Source of the DNA: CAZNER01 sp964572065
Lineage (GTDB): Bacteria; Patescibacteriota; Dojkabacteria; JAHIVN01
Assembly: GCA_964572065.1 (NCBI GenBank)
Contig: CAZNER010000004.1
Location: 1-49,280, forward strand
Direction: 5' to 3'
Length of the DNA stretch: 49,280 nt
Below the pieces are notes generated by a model that made no database searches, was not told the origin of the DNA, and saw only the letters and a list, made by a program, of their open reading frames with translations. Of this stretch, positions 31,930 to 41,379 are shown in pieces. The position numbers and the translations under genes were made by a program. The stretch's first letter is position 1; every line of letters starts with the position of its first letter.

Positions 31930-34900
31930 CTAGTACATTTTAACTGTATTTACCTTGCTGTTTCTTGGTTTGAAGATTGAATAAATTATTATTATCACAA
32001 CTAACAGTAATAAAGGCGCTAAACACCAAAGCCAATTGAAACTTTCAAGAAGATTCTTAGATTTTTTAACTGTAAAGTTAACATCTCCTATGTTTTCATA
32101 TTCTATTATTGTTACATCTTGTGATGAATCTCCTAAAACTTCAGATTTTTCTGGCAGAGTATCAGTATCAATTTTTATCTTATAATCTCCGGGACATATC
32201 TCTGCATCCCAATATCCATTTTCATCTGTTCTAGCTGATGTTATTAATTCTTCTTCACCATCAACTTCTTGGTAGATTTTAACAAGTGCATTATGAATAC
32301 CCTCTTCTGTAGTATCCTTCACGCCGTTTTCATTGTCATCGTAGTATATGTATCCTGATATAACAGAAGTGTTTTCACATGCCTGTTCTCCAAGAATTTC
32401 TTGATCAATCTCTTCTGATTTATCTTCAGTATCATCATCTTCTTCTGAATTATTAGGAGTAACGGACTGAAGCGCATTTCTTACTCCACCTGAAGGAATA
32501 TTAGAAGCACCTTCCACATTACCGCCTGTGGTGGCATTATTATTGGTATCATCTCCAGTTGAATTTACAGTTATTATAACTATATCAGTTCCACATTCCC
32601 CTTCTCCATCATTAAGATCGTCTTCATTGATATCTTCAGTTCCCTCACATACTCTAATTGTAACGGTATATATACCACTATTGTTGTATTGATGGGATAA
32701 GTTTCTGATAATTCCTGGAATAGCCATATCAGGCTGTGATTGATATCCATCACCTTCGCCATAGTCAATTTCTACTGTCCATGGAGCATCATCTGGAGTA
32801 TTCGAGTCTGGATCGTTCGTATCATTTTCGTCATCATAAAAAGGTGAATCTTCTATATAGCTTGGATCAACAAATGAGCTTGTAAATACAGCTGTATCTC
32901 CTTCATTAATGGTTTGATTTGATCCCAATATTACATTTGGTTTTACATTGTTTATATTAATTACAACCTCGTGATGAGTGCTTTCATTTCCGGCTAGGTC
33001 CGTAACGTAATAATTCAATGTATAAGTTCCTTCAAAAAGAATAGATGTATCTATAGGCAATAAATTTCCACTTAAACCTGAAATTGAATCACCGGTTCCT
33101 AGAATACTTATATCTTCGCAGCTGCTTGGCAAAGTTAATCCGGAAGGACCGCTGAAACCTTCAGGACTGTCTAGATCATAACAGATTTCAGATAATCCAA
33201 AATTATCGTATGTGCCGAGACCATCAAGAATACCTAGATCGACTTCTTCCCCTTCATTGAATGACTGGTCATCTATAGTGTCAATTGTTGGAGGAGTGTT
33301 GTCGATAGTAACTCTTCTTACATTTTTAAATTTGTTGTTTCCGGCATTGTCTCTGGCTCTAACTACAATTTTATAAATCCCGTCTGGTACAGAGCATGCT
33401 ACTCCATCATTAACAGTAAGATCCCATTCTTCTGTCGAAGGGTCATAGTTTGCCCAGCATGTTTCTATAAGCTGATTGTCACTTTCATTTCTAAATCTTA
33501 CTCGGATATCTTTGATTCCAGATAAGTTGTCGGATGCAGTTCCTGTAACATCAAAGGGACCAGATATAAAATTATCATTTGATGGGGTGTCTATATTAAG
33601 TGTTGGCTTCGTATTATCAATAGTTATATCCACTGCTCTATTAATTACATTGTACCAGTAGCTAATTGGAAATTTTTGTCCATAAATTTTTATGTCATAC
33701 CAGTAATCGTTTCCTTCCCACGTATCTGAAACTAATTGAGTGAATTCTATTGTTTTTTCTTCACCTGGCTGAATAGGTGGATAATTAGCAAAATAGTAAT
33801 TTTGACCAGTTCCACTGATTCTGATACCTGATTTATCAAGTCCTACTTTTATTCTTCCATCAGTAATATCTACTTGACCAACATTTTTAATTGTAGCTGA
33901 GAAAGTTATGGTTTCTCCTGCTCTATATAATGATTTATCTGTTGAAACATTTAGAATATCAATTTGCTGGTTGTCTATAATTAGTGTTTCAGTTTCAAAT
34001 CCTCTACCCCAATTACCGCTTGGAGTGTTATCTCGGGCAGCTACCTTTACATATAGAGTTCCGCTTCTCCAATCAGCGGGTATATTGTAATCAACTGTAT
34101 AATACCCATCACCATCTGGATCATACATTCCTACACTTTGAGGATATGGTCTATCTGTATAGGTATCATTGTAACTGAAGTCTGCAGAAACTGCTTTTAC
34201 TCCTGATTGATCAGTAACTCTGGCTGTTACAGTGACTGTGTTTCCAATTGGTGTACCTGATTTATGTACATCTTGAGCTAAATACTCAGGAGTAACAGAA
34301 AGCTCAGTTATTTCTGGTGTTGAAGTATCATAAGATACATTACTTACAACAACAGTTGCTTCCTTATTTCCTAAAGTATCTGTGCCTTCAGCTTTCAAAC
34401 AATACTTTCCCTCATTATCTGGAGTCCAGTTATATGGACTTTCAGGCCAATTGAATGGTGTGTCGTCATTAGTATTATCGAATGTAGTCAATGGTTGCCA
34501 GTTGTCTATACAAGTAGAAGTACTGTCATCATAAGTTGTCCATGAAATATCAACAAAATCTACACCGCTGCCATCATCAGTAGTTTGTCCGCTTATAGAT
34601 ATTGGATTATTAAATGACGAATTACTTGTTGGAGTTGTAAAATTTGATGATGGAGGTTCATTGTCAACTGTTACATTTATCTCAGCATGGCTGTAGTTTC
34701 CCGCTTCATCCTTGCAGGCAGCTCTAAATCTCCACTCCCCGTCCCAATCATAATTTGGAGATTTCAGTGAATTATCAGTTGTATCGAGTACCCAGCTGAA
34801 AGTGTTTCCAGTAACTGTTCCAGAAGATGGATCATGTCTTCTTACGTAATGATATTGGTTGTTTTCAAAAGCATCATCATCTTCGTTGTTTTTATCATTA

Positions 34901-36252
34901 TCAACTTTTAATTCCTGCCCTTCACTTTCTTTCCACCACCAGAAATTTACATATTGGGATTCTGTAGCTCCTCCATCACATGTTGCCTCAAGTGTTACAT
35001 TGCCATTTATTGTTTGTCCTTCTGAAGGATTATTCCAAGTTAAATTTGGGTTTTCGGTATCTAGTATTAATCCGCAAGGCTCAGAAATAAGGCTTTCATT
35101 ACCTGCTTTATCAACGGCTATTACTGTATAATAATAAGGATTATTGCCAGGTGTCATATTACCTTTTTTAAATATATTTGGATGGTCAAACCATTGATGG
35201 TAAGGATTAGTTTTTGTTCCAAACCAGTAGCCAGCAATATCAGATTCTAAATTTGGATACCATTCAATTGAGATCTTTGTATCGTTAGTATAACCTCCGC
35301 ATGTTACTTCTTCCCAAGTACTTGAATCATGTCCTTTATATATAGTTTTTATTTGAGGTTGTGATGGTGCGGTTGTGTCATAAGTTATCGAACATTCACT
35401 GCTCCACTCACTCCAGTCTCCATTTGAATCCTGAGCTCTTACACTATATGTATATGTGCCTTCACCTTGGTTAAATGCACCATTTAATTCTGACTGTGTT
35501 GTAGTTGTTGTCCAGCCTGTAATATTCGGTGTATCAACCATATATTCATATTTTACAGCATCAGTGACGTCATCCCAATCAGCAGTTATTGTATAACTGT
35601 TGGTATATCCGCCGCATGTCTTTGTAGGATTTTTCCACCTTAAATTTGCTGGTGCATCTGGTTTGGTATATCCTGAAACTTTAATCCATTGTACTGCTCC
35701 TTGTCCATAAGTTGAACATGATCCCCAAATGTTACCTGTTGCTTTTAGAATTATTGTAAAATCTCCGCTAAGATTAGCTAAAGTAAAAGATGTCTCTTTC
35801 CATTCTTCATTACTTCCATTATCAATCCAATCATAATTTCCAATTTTATTTCCTGTTTCAACTGAATTTAGATAAACTTCAAAACTATCATCAGTTTTAC
35901 CGTTCAAATGTTTTATCGTAAGTTCTTGTACGATACTATCTCCAACATTAAATGTTGCTGAAGCTGTTCTTGAATTTTCATCACACCCTGTTTCTTCAAT
36001 TATCTGTCTATAGTGGCAGTTCTTACCACCGTTACATCCTCCATACCCTCCTGATATATCAAGTGAACTCCACCCTTGAATATTATGATTGCTTTCTGAT
36101 GTAGTGTCACCCATTGTTAGTGTATTAGAATACTCAGATGCGTATACATCAAAATTAATAAAATTCAGAAGAGGTAAAAAGTAACTGGATAAGATAAAAA
36201 ATGAAACTGCAAAAGGCAGATTTTTATATAAAGATTTTATAAATCTTTTCAT
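31930..36252 (-). CDS. Very large multi-domain surface protein (Ig-like, CARDB, PKD, SdrD-B)
   Basis: 1440 residues. The N-terminal signal segment ends near residue 38. A carbohydrate-binding-like beta domain follows (40-190), then FN3/Ig-like modules (200-790, with the recurrent closing string VDNEPPSS, DTTAPSQPQ, DNTKPTLNI). A CARDB-type domain spans about 795-900 (DILNVSTDKSLYRAGETITF). More Ig-like repeats, a PKD-like domain (about 1110-1230, GIYTVTIRVCEGTED) and an SdrD-B/CnaB-like domain (about 1320-1390, GYIYYDDNENGVKD) come next. A single membrane helix (about 1403-1427) and a short basic tail anchor it. It has no protease or glycosidase motif, so adhesion or a cell-surface stalk is likely. 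It is monocistronic. Confidence 0.82.
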   Translation of the reverse strand: MKRFIKSLYKNLPFAVSFFILSSYFLPLLNFINFDVYASEYSNTLTMGDTTSESNHNIQGWSSLDISGGYGGCNGGKNCHYRQIIEETGCDENSRTASATFNVGDSIVQELTIKHLNGKTDDSFEVYLNSVETGNKIGNYDWIDNGSNEEWKETSFTLANLSGDFTIILKATGNIWGSCSTYGQGAVQWIKVSGYTKPDAPANLRWKNPTKTCGGYTNSYTITADWDDVTDAVKYEYMVDTPNITGWTTTTTQSELNGAFNQGEGTYTYSVRAQDSNGDWSEWSSECSITYDTTAPSQPQIKTIYKGHDSSTWEEVTCGGYTNDTKISIEWYPNLESDIAGYWFGTKTNPYHQWFDHPNIFKKGNMTPGNNPYYYTVIAVDKAGNESLISEPCGLILDTENPNLTWNNPSEGQTINGNVTLEATCDGGATESQYVNFWWWKESEGQELKVDNDKNNEDDDAFENNQYHYVRRHDPSSGTVTGNTFSWVLDTTDNSLKSPNYDWDGEWRFRAACKDEAGNYSHAEINVTVDNEPPSSNFTTPTSNSSFNNPISISGQTTDDGSGVDFVDISWTTYDDSTSTCIDNWQPLTTFDNTNDDTPFNWPESPYNWTPDNEGKYCLKAEGTDTLGNKEATVVVSNVSYDTSTPEITELSVTPEYLAQDVHKSGTPIGNTVTVTARVTDQSGVKAVSADFSYNDTYTDRPYPQSVGMYDPDGDGYYTVDYNIPADWRSGTLYVKVAARDNTPSGNWGRGFETETLIIDNQQIDILNVSTDKSLYRAGETITFSATIKNVGQVDITDGRIKVGLDKSGIRISGTGQNYYFANYPPIQPGEEKTIEFTQLVSDTWEGNDYWYDIKIYGQKFPISYWYNVINRAVDITIDNTKPTLNIDTPSNDNFISGPFDVTGTASDNLSGIKDIRVRFRNESDNQLIETCWANYDPSTEEWDLTVNDGVACSVPDGIYKIVVRARDNAGNNKFKNVRRVTIDNTPPTIDTIDDQSFNEGEEVDLGILDGLGTYDNFGLSEICYDLDSPEGFSGPSGLTLPSSCEDISILGTGDSISGLSGNLLPIDTSILFEGTYTLNYYVTDLAGNESTHHEVVININNVKPNVILGSNQTINEGDTAVFTSSFVDPSYIEDSPFYDDENDTNDPDSNTPDDAPWTVEIDYGEGDGYQSQPDMAIPGIIRNLSHQYNNSGIYTVTIRVCEGTEDINEDDLNDGEGECGTDIVIITVNSTGDDTNNNATTGGNVEGASNIPSGGVRNALQSVTPNNSEEDDDTEDKSEEIDQEILGEQACENTSVISGYIYYDDNENGVKDTTEEGIHNALVKIYQEVDGEEELITSARTDENGYWDAEICPGDYKIKIDTDTLPEKSEVLGDSSQDVTIIEYENIGDVNFTVKKSKNLLESFNWLWCLAPLLLLVVIIIIYSIFKPRNSKVNTVKMY

Positions 36253-36433
36253 AAATTTGAGTTTAAAAATTATTAAATTGTTCTATATACATAGTACACA
36301 CTTATGGTAAAAAAGCAAGCCTAGAATATGTGGTTATATAAATATGAAATAAGGAGTGTTTTACTTTACTGAATCTGATATTCTGTAATAGTATTAGATT
36401 GTTTATAGAGGACCTATAACAGGATGAGTCTAA

Positions 36434-37456
36434 TTAAAAAAGTTTAGTTAATTTAGCAGTTTTCAAAAATTTTGTAAGTTTTTTAAGGCATTCATTAATT
36501 GGTAATTGCACAATTGCGCCGGCGGCTTCTTCATGCCCGCCTCCTCCCATATGCTTTGCTATCTTTCTAACAGCAGTATCATGAGAACGAAATGATAATT
36601 TAGTTAAGTCCTTTTTTAATTTTGTTATTTTTAGTGAAAAGTTTGTTCCTTTTGTAGATTTCAAAATTTCTTGAATAATAAACAGTTGTCCTCTTGAAGC
36701 ATATTCGAGATCAAACTCATCTGGATTAATTATCGTATATGCGAATTTGTATTTGCCTGAATTTATTATTTTTATCTTTTGTGCTGCTTGGATATTCATT
36801 TTTACAATTTTTTCCTCAAAGTTGTAAAAAGTATTTTTGATAACTTGTCTCATATTAGATCCTGCCTTTAATAATTTGGAAGCAGCTATAAAAGTGCTAG
36901 GAGATGTATTTGAATACCTGAAACATCCAGTATCTCCTACTATTGCGGCAAATATATTAGTTGCTATGGATGACGTTATATTAACTTCATTGTGGAAAAT
37001 ATCGTATAGAGCTTCTCCTACTGAAGATATAATTGGGTCGTCAGGTACATAGTTTAAGTTACCAAAGAGACTGTTGTCTAAATGATGGTCTATGTTGATT
37101 ACAAATTTATCTTTTGGGAGATCGAATCCTTTTGGATGAATTTTTTTATTTATCAATCTGTATGTGTGGGCTGAATCTAGTACTATTAGTGAATTAAATT
37201 TAGTGAAATCGATAGTAGCTATGTCCTTAATGATGTATTTTCCAAAACGCGGCAGGTATGTAAAATCTGGAAGTTCAAAACTGGAATAAAGTTTGCATTC
37301 TTTGTCCATTTTTTGAAGGATTTCCTGCATAGCAAGACCTGAACCAACTGCATCTCCATCTGGATCAGATATTAGAATTGCAAAGTTATCATTTTCTTTG
37401 ATGTGTTTAATTATTTTTTCTTTTGACTTTTTTAATTCTTCCTTTTTCATGATCAT
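36434..37456 (-). CDS. DHH/DHHA1 phosphoesterase (NrnA-like)
   Basis: 340 residues. Metal-binding motifs of the DHH family are visible: ISDPDGDAVGSG (31-38), VLDSAHT, NIDHHLDN, GDTGCFRYSNTSP, and the DHHA1 RNA-binding loop MGGGGHEEAAGA near the C-terminus. This architecture is that of NrnA-type oligoribonucleases / pAp phosphatases, which finish RNA decay. RecJ or c-di-AMP hydrolases share the fold but are longer or carry extra domains. It starts four bases after the mutL stop, so translation is probably coupled. A second ATG lies two codons downstream. Confidence 0.85.
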   Translation of the reverse strand: MIMKKEELKKSKEKIIKHIKENDNFAILISDPDGDAVGSGLAMQEILQKMDKECKLYSSFELPDFTYLPRFGKYIIKDIATIDFTKFNSLIVLDSAHTYRLINKKIHPKGFDLPKDKFVINIDHHLDNSLFGNLNYVPDDPIISSVGEALYDIFHNEVNITSSIATNIFAAIVGDTGCFRYSNTSPSTFIAASKLLKAGSNMRQVIKNTFYNFEEKIVKMNIQAAQKIKIINSGKYKFAYTIINPDEFDLEYASRGQLFIIQEILKSTKGTNFSLKITKLKKDLTKLSFRSHDTAVRKIAKHMGGGGHEEAAGAIVQLPINECLKKLTKFLKTAKLTKLF

Positions 37457-37459
37457 AAT

Positions 37460-39262
37460 TTAAGTCCTTTTAAATTTTTTCTCAAGCTCCTGCTTAGATA
37501 TTTTCCAAATTATTGGTCTGCCGTGAGGGCATGAATATGGATTATCGCAATTTAATAGTTTTTTCACAAGGTCTTCCATTTCCTGCTGGTTTAATTTCAT
37601 ACCAGCTCTTATGCTTGAATGACAGGCCATTGTAGCAATGATATGATCCTTTAGATCTTTGAAACTATCGGCTTCTTTTCCTATTTTGTCTGAATTTAAA
37701 TCAGATATCAAGTCCTCTATAAGCTTACTTATATCTGCCTTTGATATCAGAGCAGGAACTTCTTCTATTTTAAATGATTTATCACCGAATAGTGAAATCC
37801 TTATTCCAAGTTCATTCAGCATTTTTTTATTTTCATTTACAACTTCAAATTCAATTTTATTTAATTCTATAGTATCCGGGATTAATAATTTTTGAGTGTC
37901 TATATTTTTTTTATCTAATTGATTATGAAGATGCTCATAAGTTACTCTCTCGGCAGCAGCATGCTGGTCAATTATTTGAAGGTAGTTATCCTTTTCGATA
38001 ATAATAAACTCATTAAATACCTGACAGGCTTTATAAGGTATATAAGAAGGCTTAGATGGACTTGTATAAGATGGTTTTAGGAGCTCTTCTGAAAACTGCA
38101 TAGACTGTGATATTGTTTTCTTGTTCGGTTTTGAGTCTAATGGTTTGTATGTTCCTTTATAACTCTGTGGCTTTAAGATATTCTTTTCTGCCGGTTTAGA
38201 AATCTTTGGATTAGTATTAAGATATGAATATTTATCAAGTGCTTTTTTAGCATCATTTTTTACAAATTGAAGAAGTGTATGTTTGGCGCTCTGTTTTACT
38301 GCGCTGAAAATTTTCTGGGGGTTTTCAAATTTAACTTCACTCTTTCTGGGATGGACATTTACATCAACTTCAATTGGATTCATCTTTATAAAAAGAAAGA
38401 AGATTGGATATCTGCCTTTCGGGATTAAACCACGATATGAGTCATATACTGCTTTTGATATTAAATTATTATTTATCGGTCTTTTGTTTAGAAAAATCAG
38501 CTGATAACTTCTTCTGCTTCTAGCTAAAGATGGGTGGCCGGTAAAACCTAGAATTTGGATATATGGAGAGTTGTATTTTAATTCAACAAGTTTTGAAGAT
38601 ATTTTGTTTCCAAAGAGATCGTTTATTCTTATTTTTAATTCTTTGTTAAAGCTGTCTTTTGAGCTAATAGGAAGATTATGGATTTCCTTGCCATTATGGG
38701 TAAAGATAAAATGTATGTTTGGGAATGCTAATGCATAATTATAGAACGTTGCTAATATGTGTTTGTATTCTGTAGATTGAGATTTTAGAAATTTTTTTCT
38801 GGCCGGAACTTTTGCAAAAAGATTCCTTATAGAGATTCTTGTTCCTTTATTTGTTGAAGTTTCTTCGATTTTGATTTTTTTGCTGTTGTCAATCTTAACT
38901 AAAGTACCTGTGTTTTCTTTTTTGTTCTTTGTTTGAAGTTCCAGTTCTGCTACTGATGAGATAGAAGCAAGAGCTTCACCTCTGAACCCCATAGAGTTAA
39001 TGTTTTCTAAATCTTTTAATGAGGTAATTTTCGATGTTGAATGAGAATCGCATGCGATAGAAGCATCATCTTTGCTCATTCCCCTGCCGTTGTCTATTAC
39101 TTCGATTAAATCAATACCTGCATTTTTGATATTAATAGTGATTTTGTTTGATCCAGCATCAATAGAATTTTCTACCAGTTCTTTTAGAACTGATGCCGGG
39201 CGTTCAACTACTTCTCCTGCTGCGATTTTATTAATTAAGTTTGAGTGTAGTTTTATTATCAT
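37460..39262 (-). CDS. mutL: DNA mismatch repair protein MutL
   Basis: 600 residues. The N-terminal GHKL ATPase has KIAAGEVVERPASVLKELVENSIDAG, DNGRGM, HSTSKI and GFRGEALASI. The C-terminal dimerisation domain keeps the endonuclease metal motif DQHAAAERVTYE plus ACHSSIRAG and CPHGRPI, so it should be a nicking MutL that needs no MutH. A Lys/Ser/Pro-rich linker (about residues 340-400) joins the halves. mutS is not in the window. The NrnA-like gene follows. Confidence 0.95.
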   Translation of the reverse strand: MIIKLHSNLINKIAAGEVVERPASVLKELVENSIDAGSNKITINIKNAGIDLIEVIDNGRGMSKDDASIACDSHSTSKITSLKDLENINSMGFRGEALASISSVAELELQTKNKKENTGTLVKIDNSKKIKIEETSTNKGTRISIRNLFAKVPARKKFLKSQSTEYKHILATFYNYALAFPNIHFIFTHNGKEIHNLPISSKDSFNKELKIRINDLFGNKISSKLVELKYNSPYIQILGFTGHPSLARSRRSYQLIFLNKRPINNNLISKAVYDSYRGLIPKGRYPIFFLFIKMNPIEVDVNVHPRKSEVKFENPQKIFSAVKQSAKHTLLQFVKNDAKKALDKYSYLNTNPKISKPAEKNILKPQSYKGTYKPLDSKPNKKTISQSMQFSEELLKPSYTSPSKPSYIPYKACQVFNEFIIIEKDNYLQIIDQHAAAERVTYEHLHNQLDKKNIDTQKLLIPDTIELNKIEFEVVNENKKMLNELGIRISLFGDKSFKIEEVPALISKADISKLIEDLISDLNSDKIGKEADSFKDLKDHIIATMACHSSIRAGMKLNQQEMEDLVKKLLNCDNPYSCPHGRPIIWKISKQELEKKFKRT

Positions 39263-39495
39263 TTAAAGAATTTAATGAATTAAATTCATATGGCAGGTAT
39301 TTTTTTTGTTGATGTGTGTAAATTGTAGATTATTTAGGATGTTTTGGCAATTTGGGATAAGTTGGTAGATATCAGGTGTTAGTTTTCAGTAAATAGTTAG
39401 CAGATATCAGATGTCAGATGTGTTAGATAAAGATTGCTAATGCTAAAGATATTTTTTAAGATAAATTGTAGAACATTTTTGTAATGTTTTATCTT

Positions 39496-39618
39496 GGTAC
39501 TTTTTTATAAAAAGTACCACAAAAATCGTGGAGGAATTAATGTCTGACGGATAACTCACGACTATAAATATCCCCACCACGTAATTCCCCCACACCCATG
39601 ATTTAACTACCATAATAA
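39496..39618 (+). repeat. Structured intergenic repeat, copy D
   Basis: Hairpin GGTACTTTTT/AAAAAGTACC (39496-39518), linker ACAAAAATC, arms GTGGAGGAATTA (39528-39539) and TAATTCCCCCAC (39582-39593), core CTGACGGATAACTCACGAC, tail ACCCATGATTTAACTACC. It is almost identical to copy F at 43399-43516, which is inverted. Nothing recognisable lies between the mutL start and this copy apart from short AGATGTCAG-like repeats near 39370-39420. Confidence 0.8.
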
Positions 39619-39654
39619 GATCGCATCAATAACAGGATTCAATTACAGCTTTAG

Positions 39655-39790
39655 TGAAGATGAGCCTGCTCGCCCACAAGCCACTTGGTGGTAATTTGTT
39701 TATGGTTATCAATCATTATTTTAAAATTCCTACTTAAAAGAAATACTCCAGAACTCGATCTCTAACAACCACAAATTTGTAAATGAGAAT
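39655..39790 (+). repeat. Remnant of the structured repeat
   Basis: Only the 3' part of a B/C-type copy is clear (GAAATACTCCAGAACTCGAT, then CTAACAACCACAAATTTGTA), preceded by a short GC-rich stretch GCCTGCTCGCCCACAAG. The 5' arm is missing. Confidence 0.5.
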
Positions 39791-39869
39791 TCTAGAATGT
39801 TACTTTGTAAATATATTTTATTTGGTACATTATTATAGGTACTATATTGAGAATAGAATACTACATCAA

Positions 39870-40111
39870 GGTTCAAAGCTGGAGCTTTGAACCAACAAGA
39901 CAGAATAACACCTCAAGGTTCAAACTAGCCTGCCTGCCACGTATATCTTACTTGGCCCGTCTTTGGAGGGGAGATTTGAACCAACAAGACCAAAGATAGT
40001 TCAAATCTTCAGATTTGAACTATGAAGGAAATTTAAAAAATATGAAAATTCAAACCGACCTTCCAGCTACGTATATTTTACATGACTCGCCTTGGGAGGA
40101 TAGTCTTTGAA
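39870..40111 (+). repeat. Cluster of four hairpins with GTTCAAA arms
   Basis: Four inverted repeats follow each other: GGTTCAAAGC-TGGA-GCTTTGAACC (39870-39893), GGTTCAAA ... TTTGAACC (39917-39982), GTTCAAATC-TTCA-GATTTGAAC (39999-40020) and TTCAAA ... TTTGAA (40049-40111). The two large ones share an internal ACGTATATnTTAC and CCG/CTCG core. The array ends just before the first orphan gene. Confidence 0.75.
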
Positions 40112-40181
40112 ACAACAAAGAAAATTAACATTTACTTATATTAAATTAAAGGAAATGTGGTATTTGAATGTCTTTTTAAGA

Positions 40182-40187
40182 TATAAT
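40182..40187 (+). promoter_or_regulatory. -10 box of the first orphan gene
   Basis: Perfect TATAAT at 40182-40187; no good -35 box. It would start transcription near 40194, about 15 bases before the ATG at 40209, and so excludes the upstream start at 40107. Confidence 0.5.
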
Positions 40188-40208
40188 GTAGCGTTTTCGA
40201 CTAAAAAA

Positions 40209-40676
40209 ATGACTGAAGTAGTAAGCAGCCAAAATCAAATAGAAGTATTACTTTCTGAAAGTGGATGGGAATTTGGTGTAGAAGTAATGTCTTATTCAAC
40301 ATCCGATGATAAAGATAGAGTTTTAGAGGTACTAAAGAGTGTAGATAGTGCAGAATTTGTATCTGGAGTTTCATCTGAAAATATTAATTCTATCCATTTA
40401 ATATGTGGACCGTTAGAAAGAAGTGTATGGGGAATTGTTTTTGTAATGGATGATGGGACTATGAAGGGGTTTAAAATGGACTATAGAGAAATTCATCAAA
40501 GAAATAGTAATTTACCAGTAGATCGGTTTATTCCTTCTGATAGTATTACTGGGTTTGCAAGTATTGGTGGTACAAGTAAATTTACATATACCTATATACC
40601 GCCGGAGAATTATTTATACGAGACTTACTATAGAATTTTAACAGAGTTATCAATTCACTTATCCATTCAAGATTGA
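40209..40676 (+). CDS. Orphan protein (MTEVV family), gene 1 of three
   Basis: 155 residues from the ATG at 40209. Not recognised. It is soluble, acidic and without a signal or helix. It begins MTEVVSSQNQIEVLL, has beta-rich stretches such as SVWGIVFVMDDGTMKGFKMDY, and ends ETYYRILTELSIHLSI. The start matches two other genes in the window with M(N/T)EVV, and the ending resembles the ends of the next two proteins only weakly. It is first of three small same-strand genes, each with its own -10 box, between structured repeats and murB. An upstream in-frame start at 40107 lies inside a repeat and is rejected. Confidence 0.6.
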   Translation: MTEVVSSQNQIEVLLSESGWEFGVEVMSYSTSDDKDRVLEVLKSVDSAEFVSGVSSENINSIHLICGPLERSVWGIVFVMDDGTMKGFKMDYREIHQRNSNLPVDRFIPSDSITGFASIGGTSKFTYTYIPPENYLYETYYRILTELSIHLSIQD

Positions 40677-40818
40677 AATATTAATAAATAGTTAAATCTA
40701 TCAACTTAGAATTATTATTTTATAGAATATATTATATTTATTTTATATAACTGCTATTGTATTTTATTTTTACTTAAGATAACATTTAGAAGCTTATAAT
40801 ATTTAATGTATATATATA

Positions 40819-41271
40819 ATGCCTGAGGGGGAAGAAGTTAGTGAGACAAATAGGTTAGTGTCTGCTATTCAAGATGCATTGTGTCAACCATCTGTTGAAA
40901 GTACACAGAGTATGGAGTTACAAGTAGCTGATGTTCGGCGAACTGCTCCTGAAATGTGTAGAATTGTAACTGAAACTATAAATAGAGAAGTAACTAGAAT
41001 TGATATGTTATTTGTAAGAAGTAATGTTGAGGTTGTAGTTACAGAGGTTGTATTTTATTTTTCCATTGAACAAAATAAGGGATTGGTAGAGAAACCAATA
41101 AAGTTTATTTGTTATAGAGAAGAGGGTAATGACTATATTGCCTTCATGGATTTAACGTGTAGACCTACCTCAACTTCTCGTAGATACTCTACAAATCGTT
41201 TTTGTCTTCCAAGAATTTATCAAGCTTTACATGTAGAATTTGAGCAATTAGCATCTTTAATTGATACTTGA
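40819..41271 (+). CDS. Orphan protein, gene 2 of three
   Basis: 150 residues, not recognised. It starts MPEGEEVSETNRLVSAIQDAL, has a helical first half and then beta-strand-like segments (VEVVVTEVVFYFSIEQNKG, KPIKFICYREEGNDYIAF). It ends LPRIYQALHVEFEQLASLIDT; the final helix is similar in feel to the end of gene 3 (VYILHNFEQLERSL). A TATAAT lies about 25 bases upstream, and the leader is AT-only without a Shine-Dalgarno sequence. It may be a diverged paralogue of its neighbours. Confidence 0.6.
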   Translation: MPEGEEVSETNRLVSAIQDALCQPSVESTQSMELQVADVRRTAPEMCRIVTETINREVTRIDMLFVRSNVEVVVTEVVFYFSIEQNKGLVEKPIKFICYREEGNDYIAFMDLTCRPTSTSRRYSTNRFCLPRIYQALHVEFEQLASLIDT

Positions 41272-41321
41272 GATTTCTATTAAATCCTATTTGTAATAAT
41301 TTCATATTTATAGAATCCTTT

Positions 41322-41350
41322 TTGATTTTTTTTTGTTTTTGGTGTATAAT
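41322..41350 (+). promoter_or_regulatory. Promoter of orphan gene 3
   Basis: TTGATT (41322-41327), 17-base spacer, perfect TATAAT (41345-41350); predicted start near 41357, 23 bases before the ATG. The same box pair and spacing precede the TPR gene at 27124. Confidence 0.75.
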
Positions 41351-41379
41351 ACAGGTATATAGCTATTATATATCTTCGT

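Noticed and set aside
39870..40111. CRISPR array
   Set aside because: The repeated units are palindromic arms of unequal spacing, without uniform repeats or spacers, and no cas genes are in the window.
40107..40208. Longer N-terminus for the first orphan gene
   Set aside because: It begins inside the hairpin array and overlaps the TATAAT at 40182.
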